Below the pieces are notes generated by a model. It did not search any database and had not been told where the DNA came from. It was given only the letters and a program-made list of their open reading frames with translations. A program made the position numbers and the translations under genes. A stretch of 64,000 nucleotides of DNA from Phytoseiulus persimilis (lineage: Eukaryota > Arthropoda > Arachnida > Mesostigmata > Phytoseiidae): assembly GCA_037576195.1 (NCBI GenBank), contig CM075104.1, forward strand, positions 1,928,775 to 1,992,774, in the 5' to 3' direction. This document shows, in pieces, positions 21,801 through 33,155 of this stretch; within the stretch, counting starts at the first letter, position 1, and every line of letters starts with the position of its first letter.

Positions 21801-23849
21801 ATTTCCCGATGGTTGGGGTATACGAAAACTATGAGAACTGTCAGATCACTCGGACGTGTGCTCAGGAAATCATAACGATTATTCTCACGAGAATTCGGTG
21901 GAAAACTGAGCTCGATCCATATCACAATTTCTCGCCTCTCCGAACAGAAATCCGTCACTGCCATGATTGGCTCCGATTTGATTCGACGCTGGATCCGCCT
22001 GGCGATTCCGTCAGTTGCACTGATCGGTGTATTCAACATGATGTTCTTGATAACTTCTGGTGAGCGAATCGGTTGTATTGAGACAGTTCCCGAGTTTTTT
22101 TCCTCCTATATATCTAACCTTGTGCCACAGAGTGTCAGTGGCAGCGGCCTGGAATCGTGGCGCTGAGAGATGTCGAGGCAGAACGGGAAGGATCAATCAA
22201 TAAATTCTATCCCAAGGCCCAACGAAGGATTTCGCGCAGCCATATTTCTGGGGAAAATGTGTTCAAAATTGGTGGACTGTTCCTACCATGCTCACAAACA
22301 TTAAATCAGCCGAGGATGCATGCCTCTTACATCTCTGGTTTGTTACTCTCGAGATCTATCTATCGCACAACACTTGAGCAGCTCCTGGGTGATTCCGAGG
22401 TACGAAAGGGAAAGGAATGTGTATTACAGGTACGTTGGAGTAGATTTCCAGTTAAGGGTACTCTTTCTGATCCCCATCATCGCCATGGCGTCGAACACAA
22501 AGTATGGTGCTTTGGGATTTTCTCTCGCGGGAGCAATGGTGAGAACTGGGAATCGAGGGAAAACCATCGAACACGTTCCTGGAGGCACCCCGATCGGACA
22601 TGGAGTTCAAAGAAAAACTGATCAATCTTCTCCTCCAGGGTATGGTGTCTCTTATCTTCGTGTCGGTGACAACATTCCATAACAAAATCGTGCCCACCGG
22701 TATACCCTCGCCTAGGTTCCTTCAAAAGGTGGGGAAAAAGTCGAGCTTCCCCCATTCGAATCTGGATGAGTCATTGTCGTCAAAGTACCCGAATATGGCT
22801 GGTTTTGGGAAGCTGTGACCTAGGAGAAGCCTCTCTTGACAGCTGCTCGAGCTTTACAACTTGGTGCAATCGATGCCGATGGCTCACTTCGGAAGTTTCG
22901 CTCTCGGTGTGTGTACAATGTTCATCATCGAAGGACAAAGGAGTGGTAAGCGCAAATTGAGCATTACAGGAAGTAACTCGCATTCCCTAGTTTATCCTTG
23001 TGCCGGACGCCAGCCCGGCAAATCATCAGAAATAATTGACATCCGACATGGAATCTCCAGGTAAAATGAAGAATTTCCCCAAACCTTTTGTTGTACTTCT
23101 CTCGATTGGTGCAGTCACCGCTGGGCTCATAAACTTCTTCCGTGAGTTATTGAACACACCTTGAAATAGTTGAGAAGTGCTGTTACTCTATCAACAGGAC
23201 CCCTTGTTGGAAGAGTTCAGCTATTCTGCATTTCAGTTCCCTACTACTGGCAACGAGGTGGTGACCCATGGAACGCCAAGAGTGCTCTCTATGCAGGACT
23301 GTCCCGATCGCTCTGGAGTGGTGGCGTCAGTTGGATCATTTATGTTTGCGCTATGGGCTACGGAGGTCAGCGTCATTTCTTTCACACTCGTTCATCCCCC
23401 ATCAGGTTGATAATTGAGCTCTCGGCGTGTCAGCGTGATGAGCCCATTTTTCCGAACTTTCCGTGGTAGGAAAGATCTCTCATGATGTGGGTATTTCAGG
23501 TGCACTCAACTGGGTCCTCTCTCTCCGAGGACTTTTGCCGCTATCCCGTCTTTCATTCTGCTTCTACCTTATGCATATATTCGTGCTAGAAACCAAGGTC
23601 ATCCATCAGAGAGGGTATCACGAGGCGCAACACTATCTCCAGACCGTGACGGCTTTAGGGAGCGTCTGCGTTTCATTGTTCTGTGCGTTTGTCTTCCACT
23701 GTCTCGTTGAGAATCCTGTGCACAACCTCGTGAGCCTATTCTTCGGTGAACGTTGCCTTTCTGGCGTTTCCGATGCTGAAGCAGAGGAAGACGTGAAACT
23801 CCCCAAACACAAGTCCCACGAAGTACCGAACGAGAGGTGCTACCTCTGA
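18873..23849 (+). CDS. nrf-6: Nose resistant to fluoxetine (NRF-6)-like acyltransferase-3 membrane protein
   Basis: Multi-exon gene. Exons supported by phase are 18873-18957, 19034-19085, 19900-20027, 20116-20217, 20309-20650, 21067-21141 (weaker), 21255-21431, 21539-21684, 21948-22059, one or more ending at 22337 (a start at 22240 is likely), 22430-22538, from 22639, 22843-22945, 23061-23141, 23198-23365 and 23500-23849. The start MRFLFRVCAFFAVLCAL is a signal peptide. The NRF domain follows, with FPSMLDGNAVDLGNYDACL, a GRYC motif and ICVPSTCNADHIEYVI. The acyltransferase-3 domain starts with LHGLRALSAIYILWFHVYS, then HAVETFFCISGAMAF, several membrane helices, NWWTVPTMLTN, and ends with PLSRLSFCFYLMHIFVLE and LVENPVHNL. 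In C. elegans NRF-6 acts in gut epithelium in lipid and drug handling; the role here is inferred from the family. The exact joins around 20,650-21,260 and 22,060-22,240 are uncertain. Confidence 0.9.
20745..20850 (-). repeat. tRNA-like repeat (SINE-type B box) in NRF-6 intron
   Basis: The reverse complement contains GGGTTCGATCCC (20,759-20,770), a good RNA polymerase III B box, followed by a CGCCACCA end like the 3' end of a tRNA. A convincing A box and cloverleaf are not seen upstream, so this is more likely a tRNA-derived SINE or pseudo-tRNA than a functional tRNA gene. It lies in the intron after exon 20309-20650. Confidence 0.5.
20890..21014. mobile_element. hAT-type MITE, GC-rich ends, near-perfect 8-bp target duplication
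   Basis: The 125-bp element starts CAGAAGTGGGCAAGG and ends CTTTGCCCACCGCTG, so its ends are inverted; the arms continue with GCGGCCC-type sequence. It is flanked by gcgtagac (882-889) on the left and gcgtggac (21,015-21,022) on the right, an 8-bp duplication with one mismatch. Both the GTGGGCAAA…GCGGCCCGCGGG termini and the 8-bp duplication fit hAT transposons. It sits in an intron of the NRF-6-like gene. Confidence 0.85.
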
Positions 23850-26800
23850 AACCCGGCAACTTGCATCAGAGTGCGCGTGTGCTTTACGCGTGTTGAGCAT
23901 TTTCATCGATCGGAGGTTGTGTGTGTGGGTCTCCACCATGATGAGAAGATACGCACCGAGAGAAAGACACCAGATATCCAGGATCGAGGACAGTCTTAGA
24001 TACTTCAGACCCGTATAGTATGGTGACGTGCCTCCCAGGACTTATCCCATTCGACTCGACTGCAGAAACAGTGGATCTCGAAGCGGAAACCACCGGAGCC
24101 ACCGCGGGAGGCGATTCGAACTTTGTTGGATTGGATGTTGCACCTGCAAGAATAAATGCGTGTGAGCAACCGACCGATGTTATTCACCCGAGTGGGCAGT
24201 CTCGAGAGGGCCCAGATTTCTGATCTGTAACTAATTACCAACCCTCTTCTCCATTTTGATCAGCTCTCCTTCACCATTGGTTTCAATACCCTCCTCCCGT
24301 TTCTTCGTGGGAAGGATTGGTTGAAGAAGATGTGTCACGAAGCGATGTGATCTCTCCTAGAGGGGAACTTCCCTTCCGAGAGCGATAGCCAGAGTTCCCC
24401 TCGATGGAAACGGTGTTGCGCGAGGAATGTGAAGCTCACGTAGGTTTTGTACCTCTTTCGTTGCGCTGAGTTGGAGTCAACTGTGCTAATATTCCCGTCA
24501 CACTCTTCGCTCTAAGTATGGGAACCCCAGCAGATGTCAAGCTGAACGCATCTGGACGTTCAAAAGCCTACCGTGAGAATCATTCTGAGAGCTTCATTTC
24601 AGTGCGCTCCCACGAATTTTCCGTCGAACTTCGTATCCGAGGCCGGGCAAAACCGGAACCAATCACTTCTTCGGCTGAAATTGTCACAAAGAGGCTCACT
24701 CGTGCCATTTCCAATTCCGGAGCGTGATTCGGGAATGTCACGCCTCGGTGGCGACTCTGTTTTCAATTGGTACTCTCCTTCCGCTTTGCTCGCCCTCAAT
24801 CGATACCCATCGAGTCATCAGGATGAACACCTGACCGAGTCCGACGTCCGACCTCGTCCAAGGGAAACTGCCCTCTTCCGGGCAGTTTGATTTGTTCTCG
24901 ATAATTCACGAGCCCTCCTCATGCGCTCGGTGGTTGTCATTCGGCGTCCTTCCATCTGTTGTGCCAGTGTCCTTGAAATTTTCCACGATATCACGGACGA
25001 TTGTTCTCGTGCGTCCGTAGCTTCCGAGGTTTTGAAGGCAGGCCGTCTCGGAACAGATAGCTGGCGAAGCCCGAAGCTTCTCCACGTTGCAACAGAGATG
25101 GATTGTTCCATTCTCATAGTGGGAGCCTTTGCTTCCCAGTGTGTTATTGCCTCCAAGAGTGCATACGCAGGGGGCGCCTCACGACAGCCCGAATTTAGGC
25201 GACATTTTCATGGTGGAGGCTCCAGCCATTGTAGCAGCTTGCTCGTCAGAAATCGCATGTCCCTGTGGATAGTGATAGTGATTCCGGCATTGCAAATCTC
25301 GATCGGAGTGCGAGAATCGTTCCGCTTCACAGCCGTTCTCCCGGAGGCGAGGAAGGAGCTGAGCAGGACTCAGGCCCGCAGATATTCAGGCCGGCTGATT
25401 GTTGATTTGAATTTTTCACGGATCTGTTCGGAGCCATATGCGAGCTATGTTCTGCTCCGAACGATGGTCTAGCTTCACGACGGTGATTTAAGGGAGCTCG
25501 AGTCATGGGGATCGAGTTGATGATTGGAATAGACTCCGGGTTCGACGTGGGCAGCCGTAGACTTCTTCCTGGCAGCTGCTTTCGATCTCTGTCTGAGCCC
25601 TCTGCGGGCAGATTAATTTGCGTAAAGCAGTTCAGTACAGACAGCGTTCTTCGAACTTTCGACCTCAAGGGAGTTCCGCGATTGAAGCAGTAGTCGACGA
25701 AGAAGTCCGAAGCGTGTTGGACTTTTCTGAGGGGCACTCGCATGCAGCACCGAACCAAACAACAGAAGCACAGAGGAGGGAAGGGAGAAAATCATTTCTG
25801 CACAGTTTGATGCACGGCTCGGATCGTCGCACTAAAGAGCTATCTTTCAAAAAAACGATCTGCAACTCAACTCCGACCGAGAGCATTGTCTGAACAGTAA
25901 TCTCCATTCCAAAGTACCACGTACTCACCCGCCATCCATGGGCTCAGATTCTGCTGCACTCAACAGTTTTATTCCATTCTGAGCATTTTCCACCGACTTG
26001 CATCAGATCCTTGCGTTTACCCACTTGGAGTTGAGGGTTTCTGGTGACAATCTTCTCTGGATTAGGCTCGAGTGAGCGGGCATCCTCCAATGATCGCGGC
26101 GAGCAATTCACTATGTCGTCAACGTCCACCGGTTTTCCGATAATAACCAGCCCGGAGAATTCGTAAGAACCCGCAATCCGTAACGACGCGTTTGCAAGAA
26201 AGGGAGCCGGGAAAAAAAGGTGATTCGCTCGTTAGGCTCAATTTGGACAAGTCTGGCTTATCGTGGCTCTTATACCCTTTGCCTCCACTCAAAAACGGAA
26301 TCCTCCCTCAACGGCGAATACGACAATCAGAATTTCACTATCTATAATTGTCAGAGTTATCTTCCGAAAGAGGTCGCTGCGGAGGATACGCACTTTGCGA
26401 AGAGAAACCATTCGAATCTCGAAGAAATCAAAACCCATCGAGAACCGTGCATTATCTACCCGAAGTCGTTTGCAACAAAACTGTTCTCAGAGTTCCTCCC
26501 CCAAAGCTCAGTTGGTTCACCGTTTAGAATGCTCTCATCGAGACGGGCCTCCAACTTTTTCCGCGTTGTTCTGCAGTCTCTGCCTCTCGTAAGACTCGTC
26601 ATGGTGATACGGAAGCCATACGAATACTGCACGAGTGTTTCGAGACTTCGCTGCGAAGGAGAAACTTCTCAGTCAGTCACACCCATACAGGAATCAATCA
26701 CGAAGTTTCCCGGAGAGAGCGTCGAGCGGGTTTTACACCACGCATATCGGCTGACTCCAAACGATGCGGAACTTCAAATGGTTCCAATATACAATGAGGA

Positions 26801-27062
26801 GCTGCAGGGATAGCGACGCTCAAGTTCTTACGCCCAACATCATGGTATTGTAGTTTCTCCGTACAGTGAATCCTACGTCAAGGTCCTACCCACAATCCTA
26901 CCCCGATTTGAGGTCCCCCTAGGGAAGTTCCTTCCTTTCATCTCTTCGGATCGTTCTGAACGTTAGCGAACAGGGGGCTGACCTGGTTGCGTCCAATGAC
27001 CTCTTCATCGACCAGGAGGGGGCTCACGAGTCCGGAAAAGTACCATCTCGACCTGGGGTCCC
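23850..27062. other. No gene confidently recognised
   Basis: Downstream of the NRF-6-like gene. Several open frames exist, the longest a + strand frame at 26,220-26,813 of 197 residues with no motif I can name and no splice partners that I can place. A single-exon or partly seen gene cannot be ruled out. I see no mobile element here. Confidence 0.35.
26220..26813 (+). CDS. Open reading frame, 197 residues, unknown
   Basis: An uninterrupted + strand frame from an ATG to a TAG. It begins with an aliphatic stretch, has a handful of cysteines and basic patches, and shows no recognisable domain, signal peptide with good cleavage context or repeats. Sequence just before the ATG is G-rich with an AAAAAAGG run and offers no clear splice acceptor. 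It may be a chance frame. I do not recognise it. Confidence 0.2.
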   Translation: MIRSLGSIWTSLAYRGSYTLCLHSKTESSLNGEYDNQNFTIYNCQSYLPKEVAAEDTHFAKRNHSNLEEIKTHREPCIIYPKSFATKLFSEFLPQSSVGSPFRMLSSRRASNFFRVVLQSLPLVRLVMVIRKPYEYCTSVSRLRCEGETSQSVTPIQESITKFPGESVERVLHHAYRLTPNDAELQMVPIYNEELQG

Positions 27063-27269
27063 TTGCCATTACAAGCTCCCACTGGACTAATAACTGTCGG
27101 TGGAGACATATGTGAATTAAGGAGCCGGGAGCTTCTCACTTTTGCAATCATTCTCATTTTTTCGTCGCCCAATGTTCCGAACACTTCGCAACCAGTAGAT
27201 CAAACATGGAACGGCGCGCCGTCCCAATTCGCTCAAACCGATTCGCCTCGAGTCATCATCATCATTCAA

Positions 27270-27470
27270 GTCGACAAAGAGCTGATCCGCAGATTGAAAA
27301 CCATTCCGAACGCGATCCATTGCTCTGAGGAACTCGACGCCGAGCAATTCAAGCTTTTTTGCATCGAGACCGCTAAACTGTACGTCAGTTTGTATCCAGC
27401 GTAGTAGTACGCTTTGACAAACACGGTCGATAAAATACTAGTCCATGGATTTGAATTCATCGGTTCCTAA
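27270..27470 (+). pseudogene. Fragment of an orphan repeat-protein family, two adjacent stops
   Basis: The frame reads VDKELIRRLKTIPNAIHCSE, then KLFCIETAKLYVSLYP, two consecutive TAG codons, and NTVDKILVHGFEFIGS before a final stop. I recall a family of uncharacterised invertebrate proteins with an LYPWYYMPTSVHKILIHG-type block; the two stops fall where WY would stand. It is a decayed, isolated fragment. Whether it belongs to the same parent element as the long-TIR copies cannot be told from this window. Confidence 0.5.
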
Positions 27471-27475
27471 GAACC

Positions 27476-30400
27476 TTCGGTCCCTTGCACATGTGTTCCC
27501 TTGCGTTTCAGGCGTCCAGAAACGCCAAAGTCACTAGTGGCTATGGGTGGGACTTGAGGTGAATTGGTTGACGCATACTTCCAGTGATCAGCGGATCTGC
27601 GGATCAGCTCTAGTCGACTCCAATGATGATGGCTCGGGGCGAATTGGTTTGAGCACACACTTCCAGTGATCGGATCGGGTCGGATCGCTTTTTTTCCTGA
27701 GAATCTATGGAGGATCATATCGATCATAGCGATAACAATCATTCTATGTGAGCTCGCTGCCCGCGTAGCCGAGAACAAGCGTCAGAAATGAAGATAAAAA
27801 ATCTGTCAAAAGGATGCAAAAATACCCCATTTTCTTCCGAATTTTCGTCCATGGTGAGTCTCGAGGTGCGTTTCGGCAGCTGAAAACTGGTCAGTCAGAC
27901 TTTCCCCACCGTCGGCAGTTGGTAAAAATTGCAATGGGACGGGATAAACACGGGTCACAGTTCGCTCTGTTATACCCTTTCAAACCACCTAGTACTAAAA
28001 GTGACCGTCTGCGAATAAAGTGTGGGCAAACTTCCCCTGTGGACCTGGATTCGAACTATCCGGAACTTCCGTCTCGGCTTCATACGATTTTCGCTTCTGT
28101 GAAAAAATTGACGAAATAATCTTAGTTTCAGCGGAAATCGCCAAAAATAATTTCGAGGCAAGGCCCACTGTGCGGCGCTGGCAATGCCAATCATCTATGT
28201 AGAGCGGTAGGCGACGCTTGGTGCAAGAGATATTTCTGTCGACAGCATTAACTGATATCCCTACTGCTGCGGTGTAACAGCTGGCTCATTGTTCGGGATC
28301 GGTTCAGGACAGGAATGTAGTGACGTCCAGCCGCAGAACCGCGCGACCGCGGTGTGACCGAGTGTTGACAATCGCTCGTGGTGAAAGCAATGTTTGACTT
28401 TCTCGGCATGAGAGGCTCGATCCTGCCGAGTGTAGAGCAAGGTTCGCGAATCGCCAGTCTTGAGGGCTAATCTGGCCTGGAGGAGAAGAAATCAAAACTG
28501 ACCCGTGACTTCATATCGATCAGAACCCGGACATTTTTTGGGTGAGGAATTCCTTTGTCGCGCCTTCTTCTCCTCGTCGGAATACCTATCCCTATCCTTG
28601 TCCCCGACAGAGTGTTTCTGTTTCTCGAAGACCCGACAATTGAATGAGTTACATCATTCCAACAATTCTCTGCGGCTCGTAGGATTGTTACGGTTCGATG
28701 AAACCTCGAACGGTACGGCGGCAGAACGATCACCAAAAACAATTCAAAAACTCAGGGGGGAACGAAAATGAGCACTCATCGTGAGTTCAGCCAAGTGATT
28801 TTGATGAAGACGAGGATTTCAAATGAATCGACGCCGATTCGATGTGAATAATGAGGCATCTTCGCATCAGGCACCTCGTCTCGAGTTGAAAAGCTTGTCG
28901 CTCGACCGCCACGAAGCTCCGGCGGTTCCAGTTGGCCTTGAAATATTTGAACAGGCTCCAATTTCTCTTCGGAGTGGGACCGCGATTGTCAAGCGAAAAG
29001 ACCATCCAGAATCAGGGCGAATTCATTTTCAACGGGAACGCTGCATGGAATGCGAAGCGAATTACTCACTAGTAGACGACTCAGAGTCTGTCTGAACTAG
29101 ATGCTACGACGTGAGCGATTCGATCAGAGTGAACTGCCTTCCCCCGTAGGTATTCTGTCTCCGGCAGGGCTGGATACTGGCGAGCCGAGAAGCTTTGTCC
29201 GGAAATGTGACACATCACCTCGTACGCTGCAAATGAAGATGGAGCCCTGCAGCCATCGCACCACCCGCAACAGGCGGAGTTGTCAGACGAGAAAAGATCG
29301 TCGTTGCCGAACATAATGAACATCCAGATCCAGGCCCACAGCGATCACCCCGTACGGCGATTCGTCATGGCCATAGGTCACAATCAGATGAAGACGTGAC
29401 GTTGCAGCGATCCCTTCCTTTTTGCGCCGAATTCTGTGCCAGTTTGCGCCGATACATGGAGAGGTTCCGGAGGATCCCGAACTCCGCTCGATTTCTTCCT
29501 CCACAACATTTTGCCAAAGATACTTGTCGTCCAACTACACTCATGGATCCAGCCCCCGATTTTCATGACGCGCCCCTCGTTTTCTGCTCTGCAGAGACTC
29601 TCGAAGTGTACTTCGCGCCACACTTTGCATGCAGGCTACGAACGCGGCACATCTCATCTCACGGTCATCCTCCTCCGAATTCTTCATGAGACGTCGCATT
29701 GATAACCCGGATATATGGAGAAGATCACATCTGAATCGAAGGAGAGCAAGGTGGACCGCTTTGCTTTAGAGCGGCATGATATCCGAGCGACTGATGACGG
29801 TCTGATCAACCTCACAATCAAACCTCAACGTAGCCCTTCTGCGGCGTTTCTAGTGGTCACCGCTATCACGGTCTCTGTGATGGCTACGACTCGTCTAACC
29901 GTGCATGATCTCGAGAGATTTGTGATCACAGGGATCAGGGATGGCAGAAACGACGGAGTCGCCTCCGTGCGCCATGATTGCTGATCCGATTATCGTGAGC
30001 TCTGACCATACTTGATTCTCGAGCGGTGCGGATGGGCTGATTTCGCCGTTTACCGGCCACAGAGAGACCAGGGATCGCGCGTTCGAAGCTCAAAGCGAAG
30101 TTCTCCCGGCGGGAACAGTATCTCTGAATGTCCGGAGCGAGGGAACCGGAGTGCCTCGAGCTGATTAAGGGTGCGCCCTCGCTACGAGCTCGAGTGGTGA
30201 ACACCGACGGCCGTTGAGTCCCTTGAACCGGTTTGCTTTGACGCCTCTCATAAGCGGAGACTTTTGCTGGAGCTCCACTTCCGCTATTTTTCATGTTATG
30301 TATATCCCCACCTTGCCGCCCACTTGCTTCACGAGCCAACGTAAATTGGCAGCTGATATTGACGTGTTTTTGTAGAGAGGCTACATCCGCATAAGATCAA

Positions 30401-31280
30401 AGCCAGGTCGAGTCGGAGAAGGGTCGCTTTCGGAGCCCGCAGTCACGGAAATGCTGCAGGACTCAAACGCCGAGGTTCCCAGAGGAGCGAGACGGAACTA
30501 TCGGACATCGGACTCACGTGGATCGCCAGACAGGAAAGCGCCACGGCGTCTCTCACAGCGCGGGACAGCGGGCTCATCGGCGACCTCTATATTGTAGGAA
30601 TTCCTCCCGGAACTTGAGAAAACATCTGACCACGGGCTTCGTGGCCGTGAGCCTCATAATCGTGAAATGCGGCACAGCTTGGGCCCGCCCGACGAGTGGG
30701 ACTCCTGAGACCACGTCTGAAACACTCCCCTCTTTTTTCCCCTCCTCTGCGAAGACATAGACAGCGTTCTATGTTGAAGCCGGCGGAAAGAACGCAGCCC
30801 AGCCCTTGTCGACAGGCGAGGGAATCAACAGAGCAACGCGCGAGCGGATCTACAGAGCAGGAGGAAAGAAAGAGAACTCGTTGCCCTCACCCGAAGTATT
30901 TTCAAAGGCCAGTGGGACACTCGACACCGTGGGCGAAACGCCGTCCGTCTCGGGAGTCATATCGGCTCTCGGGCCGCTCGGGCAACAAACAAACGGAGGA
31001 ATGAGACCTCGACCCAATCGAGTTGCAACTCTGTGTGTCAGCAACAACGTCCAGGACCGCCGCTCTATATGACAAGAACGAATTCCTTCGCTCTCCTTGC
31101 CGAACGAACACCTGACGCTCTGCTCGACATGTTTTTGCCGACAGTACGTTTACCCAGCGTGAAAACTCGGAGACATGAACTTACTTAGTCAACCAAGGGC
31201 TCATTTGAAACCACTGAGCATTGCACAGAGAAGAGCTCTGAGTTCCGGATCTTCTGAAGGGACGCTGGAGACGCGATGAG
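27476..31280. other. No gene recognised
   Basis: Only short frames without motifs are present. A + strand frame at 28,823-29,095 (90 residues) and a minus frame at 29,935-30,339 (134 residues) are the longest, but neither shows a family signature. No clear repeat element was found. Confidence 0.35.
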
Positions 31281-31682
31281 TAGGGCTGGGAGTTTGGCGC
31301 GGGGAATTCACGGTGAATTCACGGCCAGGCTTCTGAAGTATTCCGCTACCGGGGGTGGCGGAACCGGCATGACGATAGTGGAGTTTGAATGCAACAAGAG
31401 TAAATTCGAAATTCTCCGACGATATTAATTTTCTTCACTCACGTCGAATGACTGATACCGTGAGATGTTGAGTTACTGTGATAGCTGGCAGCGAAGAGCT
31501 CACGAAGTTTCCCGAATGCGAGGTTTACCTCGTGATCGATCTGACTGCGGGAGATATTCAAGAATCCGTTCATCCTGCGGAGAAGTTGCGGAACTCACGC
31601 ACGTGGCACGGAATTCACGGCCGTTGCACGGGAATCACGGCCGTGGCACGACCGTGAATGCCGCGCAAAACTGCCAGCCCTA
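31281..31682. mobile_element. hAT-type MITE with perfect 8-bp target duplication
   Basis: The 402-bp element begins TAGGGCTGGGAGTTTGGCGC and ends GCGCAAAACTGCCAGCCCTA, so about 31-33 bp at the ends are inverted repeats with a few mismatches. It is flanked on both sides by gcgatgag (31,273-31,280 and 31,683-31,690), a perfect 8-bp duplication. Near both ends short ATTCACGG and CACGGCCGT motifs are repeated as subterminal repeats, as hAT transposases require. No transposase is encoded, so the element is non-autonomous. Confidence 0.95.
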
Positions 31683-33155
31683 GCGATGAGACTCAGACCG
31701 AAAACCGCTGGCAACACAAAATCACCCGCATCCTCAGTTTCGTTGCTCCATAAAATCTTCCATCGCTGCGTTTTTGTTACGGAGTTTCCGCCTGTCTTCA
31801 AGACACTGAGCATGGTGGTTTGAAGTATGCGCGTTCGGAGAGCATACTCACCGTTTCTATGGGGCTGCTAGCACACTCGGTTACACCCTGTGTTCCTGCC
31901 CGCAGTATCGTAGGTATGTTCCCAATCCCATTAGGGTGTTGAGCTCTGAGGACTCCCGTTGTCTACCAGTCGTAAAGCCCCGAGTTTTCCTCAGTTTTTG
32001 TGAGCAACGTCAAACAATGGGCAGACTCATGGACGTTCTAGCTTAGTGGGTGTCTAAGCTGGTTGCCTAAGAGTTGGCTTGTCTGCTCAGGCTGGTGATC
32101 TCGAATCGCGGGGAGAAAATTAAGTTGATGCCGATTTTCAGTTGATTCACGCACTCGTGTTGAGTAAAACACCTCGCTTCATCTGTTCGGCTCGTTTCAC
32201 AGGATTTATGAAGATAAAGAACTGTCCAGAGTATACGGGACGTCTGACTCTAGAGTGATTCCAGTCTTCGATGATGGAAGCTTTAGAATGGACGCAACGT
32301 GTTTCGAAGAATTACATGGAGGATTTCATGAAACGGTCGTGTCTCGAGGCGGGGAGGTACATCTCTGGGAAATAGGCTCTATCGGAGGCAAACTAGTCAC
32401 CATAAGGCGCGAGATATGACAGAAGAACGCTCGAGGGCCCATGTATGTACATAGATTGAATGAGTCGCAGATATTGTCCGGCGGAGGTAAGAATGAGAGC
32501 TGAGACTCGGAAACGGGCAGTTTCAGAGCCAAGCGCTGCTTCGGAGAGGTTCCTGGTCCTCTGGGAGAGCTCAAATCAGCTTTCCGGGATGCGGAGTGTG
32601 TATCACGCGAAGAGGTTACGGCGATAGGTTCCGAGAGTACGAGGACGTTCAGACTGTTCGAGAGTTCGCCGTGAGTCGCATCGTGCCCTTTGCGTAGGGC
32701 AGCGATGTTCCCTATGTGCTAGCAGTCCGTCCGCATATCTGTCGGTCGTCGGCTCACTCTGTCGGCCGCTGGCTCGCTCGCTCGCCCGGTTGCTGGTCCG
32801 ATTGGCTAACCGTGTTCCGAACGAGCTTGCTGGCGCGGCTGTTGCTCTTTGGAAACCGCGGCAGAGCTGAGGCACTCGCTCGAGTCTCCCTCCTCAGGCG
32901 TTCCTCCCGTAGCTTCTCGCGGCCAAGACCAGCCCGCCCGCCCGGTTGGCAGGCTAGCTGGCTGGAACTAGCTGGTTGGCCGTTTGCTTGCCACCCTGCC
33001 CGCTTGTGCGCTTGCCTGACTTCTGAGCCTGTGAGCTGCTGCTAGTGCCTGGTAGATACCTAGCTGCTGGAGGATTGTTGCTCGAGTGAACACAGACCGA
33101 GCTACAGTTTTGTGGTTACTTCTTGTTGTGAACTTGTGATCGCTGCAATCGTAAC
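31683..33155. other. Upstream region of the Zasp52-like gene
   Basis: No coding exon is recognised. From about 32,690 to 33,050 the + strand is rich in GGCTGGCT, GCTCGCTCGC and CCGCCCG repeats, a low-complexity GC-rich stretch that could belong to the promoter or 5' UTR of the downstream gene. No TATA box is evident at a clear position. Confidence 0.4.
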
